DNA of 6,656 nucleotides from an uncultured Nitrospinaceae bacterium (lineage in GTDB: Bacteria > Nitrospinota > Nitrospinia > Nitrospinales > VA-1), in contig CALJGH010000126.1 of assembly GCA_938073925.1 (NCBI GenBank), positions 1 through 6,656 of the forward strand, read 5' to 3'. The position numbers and the translations under genes are program-made. Positions 1 through 4,880 of the stretch are shown here, piece after piece (positions within the stretch are counted from its first letter, which is position 1; the number at the start of each line of letters is the position of its first letter). Under the pieces are notes generated by a model. The model did not search any database. It was not told where the DNA came from and was given only the letters and a program-made list of their open reading frames with translations.

Positions 1-20
1 AAATTTAAAAGGAACAAGTT

Positions 21-1961
21 GTGACAAAAGTTGAAAAAATCATCCAAGCATTGACCCGAGAAGGATCACTCATATTCGCCGATAACCTGTCTTACGCGAC
101 AGATTTAGAAAAGATAGCTCCCAATCTGAAAACACAAGAAAAAGACGGTTGCGAGATATGGTTCGAAAACGATGCGCCCACTATCGTAAATACCCGAGTC
201 AAGATATTCCCAACACGGCATATTGCTTTCTATAACAAAGAAGGCCGACGTTTTCTATACACCGATCCCGAGGGCACTCCGCTGCACGAAGCGTTGTGGA
301 CTCAGGAAGATGGTAAAACACAACTAGCCCTCGCCCGCATGCAACTCGACTGTAAACAATGGGTAGGCATTAAACCACGCGCTAAAACCTTTTCGACGCA
401 AATCGACATCAGCACTCATGAAGGTTGGGAAAAAATGAAACTGGATGACCTACGCGAAAAAGCCGCAGAAGCCTGGCGCGTACCTGTCTCTGAAGTAAAA
501 TATTTTTATGATGACCAACATATGGTCCATCAAGGCGAAGGAAAATACGATATCCGCCTCACTAAAGACGGTCTTTACGCATTGCCCGATGGCACATTCG
601 ATAAAGCTGTTTTCATCAGCTTTATGTTTCAAATCAACTGGGCCAAACTCGACTTAATCCCGGTGGTTGAACTCTTTCAATCCACACTGCCGGGAACTGG
701 GGGTGCCGTCTTCGAATTCATTTGGGGGATTTTCAATGATCAGTCGCGAGAAGAAGAGTTGTCGCCTCTGCGATACCGAGGCCTACCAACCTACCCTTCC
801 AAGGAAGCGTTTAATATTTTCTCGGCTTTCTTCGAACCCAAAGGCCCTGAAGGGAAAAACATCCAAAAAATATTCATGGACCCACATACATCGCACGAAA
901 TCACGTGGACACCGCAAGAGCATCCACCTGTGCGTTACTTCAATCATGTGCAACAAATTGCACTCACTGCACAAGGCGGCTTTCTATATAAAGTCACGGT
1001 ATTCGATGACCCTATTACTTTTCCGTTCACCAATTGTAGCGGCGGCAGAAAACCCCCTCTCGAACGCGAAGTGCGGATAAGCAATCAATCGTTCACTCTG
1101 CTCAAAGGCGTTGAGGGACGGGAAATTATTTTCGAAGACAATTGGGGATTAAAGCCTCAAGTGTATTCCAAATCATCTCCGGCAAAACATCCGTTCACAT
1201 GGGAATGGTTTTTTAACGGCGAGACGCCAAACGTTGATCCTGTGAAATCTTTATACACCGTTCCCTTCTATCCAGAAGGACAGGCAGATATAGAAGAATC
1301 CTCCACACAACCGATGGTGCTTGATCAGATTTTTCACTATATGGAAATGGCTCCGGCAATGGCATCAAAGTTGGAGAAAATCGATAAGGTTCTCATTCAC
1401 ACTTTTGACACCGTTCTTGCGGGTTGTATCGACAGCTCGAAAGATCGGGAATACACCGTTCTTTACAGTGACCCGGAGTTCGCACAGAAAAACGCACAAC
1501 TTTTATGGAACTACGCCGTGTCAAAGAACCAGTTGAGCAACCTCGAAAAGGTTTCGTTTCTCAAAGAAGCCGATCATATCGTCGGCTCATACAGCCAGAA
1601 ATATGGGCTGATCTTTAAATGGATTCCGTTCATGTACCACCAGGATAGAGAAGCCTGCGAAAGTATGTTAACGGCCCTGTCCGAGGCACTGGAGCCAGAA
1701 GGGTTCATCTTCCTCGTTGGGCCACGCCAGTTGCAGGGGCTGTTCGATCATTATAAACTCGATGCGTTGTACAACGACCCCGTCTACAATATGCCGTTCT
1801 TCCGTCAACACCTTAAGATGTGCCCGGAAAATCAGGTCAATCCCGATCTATGTGTGTTTCTCGCACAGAAAAAAGGCGAAGAAAAGAAAACCGAACCCCT
1901 AGCCACAACAGAAGAAGAATTCGACGGCACCATCCCACAAATGCGCGGCTTCCAGAGGTGA
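21..1961 (+). CDS. Uncharacterised 646-aa protein with degenerate methyltransferase-like C-terminus
   Basis: I do not recognise this protein over most of its length. It starts at GTG 21, chosen because AAGGA at 9-13 lies 7 nt upstream; the stop is TGA 1959-1961. No signal peptide or obvious membrane segment is seen, so it is probably cytoplasmic. Residues 1-440 are mixed alpha/beta sequence rich in aromatic residues, with no family motif I can name. Residues ~455-617 follow the strand/helix order of a class I SAM methyltransferase: strand VLIHTFD (457-463), strand YTVLYSD ending in an acidic residue (478-484), VSFLKEAD (511-518), YGLIFKWIPFMYH (528-540), helix then LEPEGFIFLVGP (557-568), and a final hydrophobic strand near DLCVFLAQK. 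The glycine-rich SAM loop (GxGxG) expected after the first strand is absent, so catalysis is doubtful. The tail (618-646) is charged and probably disordered. It converges on the radical SAM gene. The reading frame is secure; the function is unknown. Confidence 0.88.
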   Translation: MTKVEKIIQALTREGSLIFADNLSYATDLEKIAPNLKTQEKDGCEIWFENDAPTIVNTRVKIFPTRHIAFYNKEGRRFLYTDPEGTPLHEALWTQEDGKTQLALARMQLDCKQWVGIKPRAKTFSTQIDISTHEGWEKMKLDDLREKAAEAWRVPVSEVKYFYDDQHMVHQGEGKYDIRLTKDGLYALPDGTFDKAVFISFMFQINWAKLDLIPVVELFQSTLPGTGGAVFEFIWGIFNDQSREEELSPLRYRGLPTYPSKEAFNIFSAFFEPKGPEGKNIQKIFMDPHTSHEITWTPQEHPPVRYFNHVQQIALTAQGGFLYKVTVFDDPITFPFTNCSGGRKPPLEREVRISNQSFTLLKGVEGREIIFEDNWGLKPQVYSKSSPAKHPFTWEWFFNGETPNVDPVKSLYTVPFYPEGQADIEESSTQPMVLDQIFHYMEMAPAMASKLEKIDKVLIHTFDTVLAGCIDSSKDREYTVLYSDPEFAQKNAQLLWNYAVSKNQLSNLEKVSFLKEADHIVGSYSQKYGLIFKWIPFMYHQDREACESMLTALSEALEPEGFIFLVGPRQLQGLFDHYKLDALYNDPVYNMPFFRQHLKMCPENQVNPDLCVFLAQKKGEEKKTEPLATTEEEFDGTIPQMRGFQR

Positions 1962-2052
1962 AGGCACCGCGGCCTACTCTGCATTACCCATAAAGCCGAC
2001 TGAACACTCAAGCGCAATACTTTAAGTAACTTTCCTCTGTTAAAAATAACAT

Positions 2053-2089
2053 CCCTTCTCCTCTGGAGGGAGAAGGTTAAGATGAGGGG
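2053..2089. repeat. REP-like palindromic intergenic element (hairpin plus GATGAGGGG tail)
   Basis: CCTTCTCC at 2054-2061 pairs perfectly with GGAGAAGG at 2069-2076 around a 7-nt loop. The hairpin is followed by TTAAGATGAGGGG. A pyrimidine-rich arm, purine-rich arm and GATGAGGG-type tail match a family of short dispersed intergenic repeats that I recall from many proteobacterial and other Gram-negative genomes. Only one copy lies in this window, so its repeat status rests on resemblance. It sits between convergent genes, a usual place for REP elements, and could act as a weak bidirectional terminator or mRNA 3'-end stabiliser. Confidence 0.6.
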
Positions 2090-2114
2090 AAATTAAATAA
2101 CGACATCAAGACTG

Positions 2115-2144
2115 GATCGCCACACCGCTTCGCGGCTCGCGATT
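2115..2144. repeat. Second palindromic repeat-like element (GATCGC...GCGATT)
   Basis: The outer arms ATCGC (2116-2120) and GCGAT (2139-2143) flank an inner stem CCGC (2125-2128) and GCGG (2132-2135) with a TTC loop, giving a nested imperfect hairpin. The stretch is clearly more GC-rich than the DNA around it. It resembles the common dispersed palindrome with the pattern GATTGC...CGCTTCGCGG...GCAATGACA found between genes in many bacteria. Only one copy is visible, so assignment as a repeat is by resemblance. It lies 25 nt after the first palindromic element and differs from it in sequence. Confidence 0.5.
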
Positions 2145-2270
2145 ACATGTAAAAGGATTGCGCGAAAAGAACACAGACCTGTTTCCAGTACGTTCACTTC
2201 ACTCAAAAGCTTGAGGGTATTAGATTCACCAAAAAGAGCAATGACCTATTGGCTCGATGCCTAGTGGTGA

Positions 2271-4082
2271 TTAGAGCATTACTTCGGTTTCTAGGTGGTG
2301 TGCTTCGGGATTATTTTTAACGTAGAGTTGCGGCAAGTCGCTGGTGCCGAACTTGGTGATATAGAGGAACACGTGTTCACGGGCATTGATGCGCATTGCC
2401 CAGGGATTAAAATCTTCCTGATAGAATTTTTCGTAACGCCGCATTGCTTCTTCAGTAGTCTGACCTGATTCGGGAGTGTAGTAATAATCCAACGCCAAGT
2501 CGTGTTCGGGATTGACCTTTACATCGATTTTATATTCATCCTTTGCAAACATCACCGGTGCGTTTTTATAGAGAACAAAGAAATACATCTCGACGGACGG
2601 GATGCGGTGCTGATTTTCAATGAGAAAATTTCGCGTATCTTCGGCTTCGGCTTCGGTTTCGCTTGGAAATCCGTAAAAACACATGACATGACGCCAAATG
2701 CCCACCCGTTTTGCTTGCTCGAGGTTGATCTTGGCGGCTTCGATGTCGGTATCTTTCTTAACCAGCTTTATGATGCGTTCGTTGGCCGATTCCAGTCCGT
2801 AATAAAGCGATCGACAGCCCGCTTTATGGGCCATGTCCCAGGTTTCTGGTTCCAGCAATTGCGATTCGAAGCGGATGAGCGTTGTCCAATAGATATCGAG
2901 CTCACGTTCGACCATCATCGGCGGCAACTTGAGGAACAGCGCCGGAGGGAACGACTCGTCGGTGAACATAAAATGTTTGGTGTTGAGCTTATTTTTCAGG
3001 TATTCGAGCTCATCAACGATCTGTTCTGCATGTTTCGCTCTAAACTGATCGATATAACCGGCACCATGATCGCAGAAAGTACATTTGCCCCAGTAACATC
3101 CTCTTGTACCGAGATAGGGCACCAGTTTTACCGGTGAGAAATATTTTCCCCACGGCATACCATCGAAATCAGGCGGCGGCAATTGATCCACTCGCTCCTG
3201 ATAGGTTTCGTTGACATGTACCTGACCTTCTTCATCTTTATAGATGAGGTTCGACACTTCTGACATTTTGCGTTTGCCCGATAACGCTTCCACCAACCAG
3301 ACCAATGAGTGTTCGCCTTCGTAAGTGATCATTGAATCGAAGGCTTTGCCGAAGAAATGCGGCAATTTAGAAAACTCGTCTTTCAATCGGGTGATGATAT
3401 TACCACCCACGGTGACATGAATATCCGGGTAGGCTTCTTTAATCAATGTGGCAAATGTGATCCCCGCCATAAGTTGAACCGGGGTGCCTATAGAGATGCC
3501 TACTACTTCCGGTTTTTCTTTTTTGATGGATCGTAAAACCAGTTGTCGGCAGATGTCGGCGTAGACATTGACCTTATTGTCGAAAGGCACTTTTAATAAA
3601 TCTTCCGAAACCCATGGACGGTAAACGTTGAGGTTGCTCTCGATCGGATAGAACTGGATACTGGCCGGGAAATAGGCAACAGAGATATATTCCATCACTT
3701 CCCGAAAAGCGTTGAGCGCCCATTCGGCTTTCTCTACCTCATAAAACTCTTCGCTGCGCATGATGATCTTTGCGCGGGTCACTTTTTGTATATGGTGATC
3801 GAGGTCTATCCTTTGATAGTCATCGAGCATTTGCTTTATTTCGACGTCTTCTGGACTGAGAGGATCTCGTTGATTCTTGAGATCTTTGAAACGATCTTGA
3901 ATCTTTCCTTTTATAAACAGCAGGAATCCGGGTGTGAAAAAATGGTCGAACATCTCGACATTGATGTCTTTGAGGACAGTTTCGATGTTGTTTTGACGCA
4001 ACACTGCGGCAAGACTGGGCAATGCCAGATAAGGAGCCGTGGGCACCCACTCCGGTGGAAATATCAACATTACTTTTTTCAT
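2271..4082 (-). CDS. B12-binding-domain radical SAM protein
   Basis: This is a 603-residue member of the cobalamin-binding radical SAM superfamily, enzymes that cleave S-adenosylmethionine to drive methylations, cyclisations or other radical reactions. The substrate is unknown. The ATG at 4082-4080 is preceded by GAGGAA (4093-4088, minus strand) with 5-nt spacing. Residues 1-45 (VMLIFPP, then LPSLAAVLRQNNIETVLKDIN) and 190-265 (PEVVGISIGTP, VTVGGNIITRL, YEGEHSLVWLVEAL) form the two halves of a B12-binding Rossmann domain, split by a ~130-residue mostly helical insertion. The cobalamin-ligating DxHxxG motif is missing (DINVEM at 39-44), so binding would be His-off, or lost. The [4Fe-4S] cysteines are C329, C334 and C337, a Cx4Cx2C spacing rather than the usual Cx3Cx2C. 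The barrel continues with TDES (374-377), YYGLESANERIIKLVKK (427-443) and FYGFPSETEAEAEDT (469-483), all typical. Residues 510-603 are an unassigned C-terminal region. It is transcribed divergently from the ferredoxin unit. I am sure of the family, not of the reaction. Confidence 0.93.
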   Translation of the reverse strand: MKKVMLIFPPEWVPTAPYLALPSLAAVLRQNNIETVLKDINVEMFDHFFTPGFLLFIKGKIQDRFKDLKNQRDPLSPEDVEIKQMLDDYQRIDLDHHIQKVTRAKIIMRSEEFYEVEKAEWALNAFREVMEYISVAYFPASIQFYPIESNLNVYRPWVSEDLLKVPFDNKVNVYADICRQLVLRSIKKEKPEVVGISIGTPVQLMAGITFATLIKEAYPDIHVTVGGNIITRLKDEFSKLPHFFGKAFDSMITYEGEHSLVWLVEALSGKRKMSEVSNLIYKDEEGQVHVNETYQERVDQLPPPDFDGMPWGKYFSPVKLVPYLGTRGCYWGKCTFCDHGAGYIDQFRAKHAEQIVDELEYLKNKLNTKHFMFTDESFPPALFLKLPPMMVERELDIYWTTLIRFESQLLEPETWDMAHKAGCRSLYYGLESANERIIKLVKKDTDIEAAKINLEQAKRVGIWRHVMCFYGFPSETEAEAEDTRNFLIENQHRIPSVEMYFFVLYKNAPVMFAKDEYKIDVKVNPEHDLALDYYYTPESGQTTEEAMRRYEKFYQEDFNPWAMRINAREHVFLYITKFGTSDLPQLYVKNNPEAHHLETEVML

Positions 4083-4155
4083 ATATATTCCTCAAAACGC
4101 CGATTATTCGATAGAGCGCTATGGTATCATAATTTGATTCCATACTTCAGATTGC

Positions 4156-4190
4156 GTACTTCGAGAAACACACACTTTTCCTTGAAGTGC
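4156..4190. other. Long imperfect stem-loop in the divergent region
   Basis: On the plus strand, 4156-4168 pairs with 4178-4190: 13 positions with one A:C mismatch and two G:U wobbles, around a 9-nt loop starting CACACAC. Because the wobbles only pair in RNA read from the plus strand, the structure is more stable in that direction. It has no T-run directly after it (TAATCC follows), so it is not a standard terminator. It could be part of a small RNA, a long leader or an operator. No promoter upstream of it was convincing. Confidence 0.35.
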
Positions 4191-4196
4191 TAATCC

Positions 4197-4206
4197 GCTT
4201 TAAAGC
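4197..4206. promoter_or_regulatory. Perfect 10-bp palindrome GCTTTAAAGC
   Basis: GCTTTAAAGC is fully self-complementary and is followed by TTTT. It lies immediately upstream of the best promoter candidate for the plus-strand unit (TTGGAA at 4209-4214), a position suitable for a dimeric regulator. A palindrome of this length can also occur by chance, so the operator role is a guess. Confidence 0.25.
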
Positions 4207-4208
4207 TT

Positions 4209-4236
4209 TTGGAATCCTATGAGTTAATGCTAACAT
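4209..4236 (+). promoter_or_regulatory. Candidate sigma70-type promoter for the acidic protein / ferredoxin unit
   Basis: TTGGAA (4209-4214, four of six matches to TTGACA) is separated by 16 nt from TAACAT (4231-4236, four of six to TATAAT). A TG at 4228-4229 supplies an extended -10 (TGCTAACAT). Transcription would begin near 4243, giving a leader of about 100 nt. The match is weak and the alternative -10 TAAAAT at 4261-4266 lacks a -35 partner. Confidence 0.3.
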
Positions 4237-4238
4237 AC

Positions 4239-4251
4239 TGGTATCAATACC
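4239..4251. promoter_or_regulatory. Operator-like inverted repeat GGTATCAATACC with repeated TGGTATCA
   Basis: GGTAT (4240-4244) and ATACC (4247-4251) form a perfect 5-2-5 inverted repeat at the expected transcription start of the plus-strand unit. The 8-mer TGGTATCA (4239-4246) occurs a second time in the same intergenic region at 4122-4129, overlapping the -10 candidate of the radical SAM gene. A shared regulator binding both sites is a reasonable inference but is not shown by the sequence. Confidence 0.3.
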
Positions 4252-4345
4252 TTCAAAAATTAAAATTTAACAGTGTGCCGGGTTTTTCCCTCTGGTCTTA
4301 ATGGATAATGCCCGGCCTTATAGCAAATGGAGCAAAAAACGAGTT

Positions 4346-4846
4346 ATGTCACAAACTGAAACCAGCGCAGAAGTGAAAGTAAAAATAATGCTTGATGAAG
4401 CAAACCTAGCATTTTCGGAAGCGTCTGAACGTAAGGATACCTCCGGCGATCGCAAGGCAGATGGGTCGGCTTGGGAAGAAGGCCGCATGGAAGGCGAATA
4501 TGATGAAGCGGACTATCAGAGAATCCTTGAATTGCAGATGAATGCTGCCATAACCTGCGATGAACACCCCGAACTCGAAGAAGAAACGGCAAAGCTGTTT
4601 GAGTCAATAACTGAAACAAATGGCGAAGAAGTATTAAATACTGTACTGGCAAATAAAGACATCATGGTCTTGAGTAAGGCCGCTGTCACAACATTCATCC
4701 TCAGGTTCCCAACAGTACAGTCCTTCGTTAACAAGGGACACCCGCTTGTTCTGGCGATGGATGAATACATGTTGGAAAACGCCGATGCGCAAAACTGGCA
4801 TGACTATAACAACATCGCACAGGAACGAGGTTGGCTTACTGAGTGA
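4346..4846 (+). CDS. Small acidic protein of unknown function
   Basis: I do not recognise this 166-residue protein. It is strongly acidic and mostly predicted helical, with no signal peptide, membrane segment, metal motif or cysteine cluster (one Cys, C71). Residues 1-55 are polar and probably flexible. Residues 56-120 read as amphipathic helices (DYQRILELQMNAAI; HPELEEETAKLFESI; VLNTVLANKDIMVL), and 121-166 contain FPTVQSFV, HPLVLAMDEYMLE and a Trp-containing end (NWHDYNN...RGWLTE). The ATG at 4346 is preferred because GGAG lies upstream at 4329-4332, though 13 nt away. An in-frame ATG at 4301 would add 15 basic residues (181 aa) but has no ribosome binding site. The ferredoxin gene follows after 34 nt on the same strand, suggesting co-transcription and perhaps a role as partner or chaperone. 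That role is inferred from position only. Confidence 0.8.
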   Translation: MSQTETSAEVKVKIMLDEANLAFSEASERKDTSGDRKADGSAWEEGRMEGEYDEADYQRILELQMNAAITCDEHPELEEETAKLFESITETNGEEVLNTVLANKDIMVLSKAAVTTFILRFPTVQSFVNKGHPLVLAMDEYMLENADAQNWHDYNNIAQERGWLTE

Positions 4847-4880
4847 GCTGATTTTTCACTAACCTTTTTGTTATAGATCC

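Larger units (their letters stand above)
1962..2270. other. Non-coding gap between convergent genes
   Basis: This 309-base stretch separates the stop codons of two converging genes. I see no credible coding region or tRNA in it. It holds two distinct short palindromic elements (listed separately) and weaker inverted repeats: GTTA/TAAC at 2039-2050, CTCAA/TTGAG at 2202-2215, and TCACCA/TGGTGA at 2226-2231 and 2265-2270. No classic stem plus T-run terminator directly follows either gene. On the minus strand, the hairpin at 2054-2076 is followed a few bases later by a run of five T, so it might end transcripts of the radical SAM gene about 180 nt past its stop. That is only a possibility. Confidence 0.6.
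4083..4345. promoter_or_regulatory. Divergent intergenic/promoter region rich in dyad symmetry
   Basis: These 263 bases separate the radical SAM start from the preferred start of the acidic protein, so promoters for both directions must lie here or nearby. For the minus strand, TATGAT (4131-4126) is a good -10 candidate placing the start of transcription ~36 nt before the gene, but no good -35 hexamer accompanies it. An imperfect 12-bp palindrome, ATAGAGCGCTAT (4111-4122), overlaps that expected start. The 7-mer GATTCCA (4136-4142) recurs inverted as TGGAATC (4210-4216). GCCGGG (4277-4282) can pair with CCCGGC (4311-4316) over a 28-nt loop in the leader of the acidic protein gene. Further elements are listed separately. 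All regulatory roles are inferred. Confidence 0.45.

Noticed and set aside
1959..1975. A terminator right after the first gene (GGTG...CACC and AGGC...GCCT)
   Set aside because: The stems are only 4 bp and no T-run follows.
2502..3137. A 211-codon plus-strand open frame opposite the radical SAM gene
   Set aside because: It lies wholly antisense to a gene with clear family motifs, has no sensible domain content and no ribosome binding site that stands out.
3786..4193. A 135-codon plus-strand open frame overlapping the radical SAM start and the intergenic region
   Set aside because: Most of it is antisense to conserved coding sequence, and the part beyond is the structured regulatory region; the composition is not protein-like.
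4277..4316. A riboswitch or terminator formed by GCCGGG and CCCGGC
   Set aside because: Only 6 bp pair across a 28-nt loop, and no conserved riboswitch core is recognisable.
4301..4345. An upstream ATG start for the acidic protein (adds 15 residues)
   Set aside because: No ribosome binding site precedes it, the added basic residues contrast with the acidic protein, and the codons fall inside a possible leader hairpin. It cannot be fully excluded.
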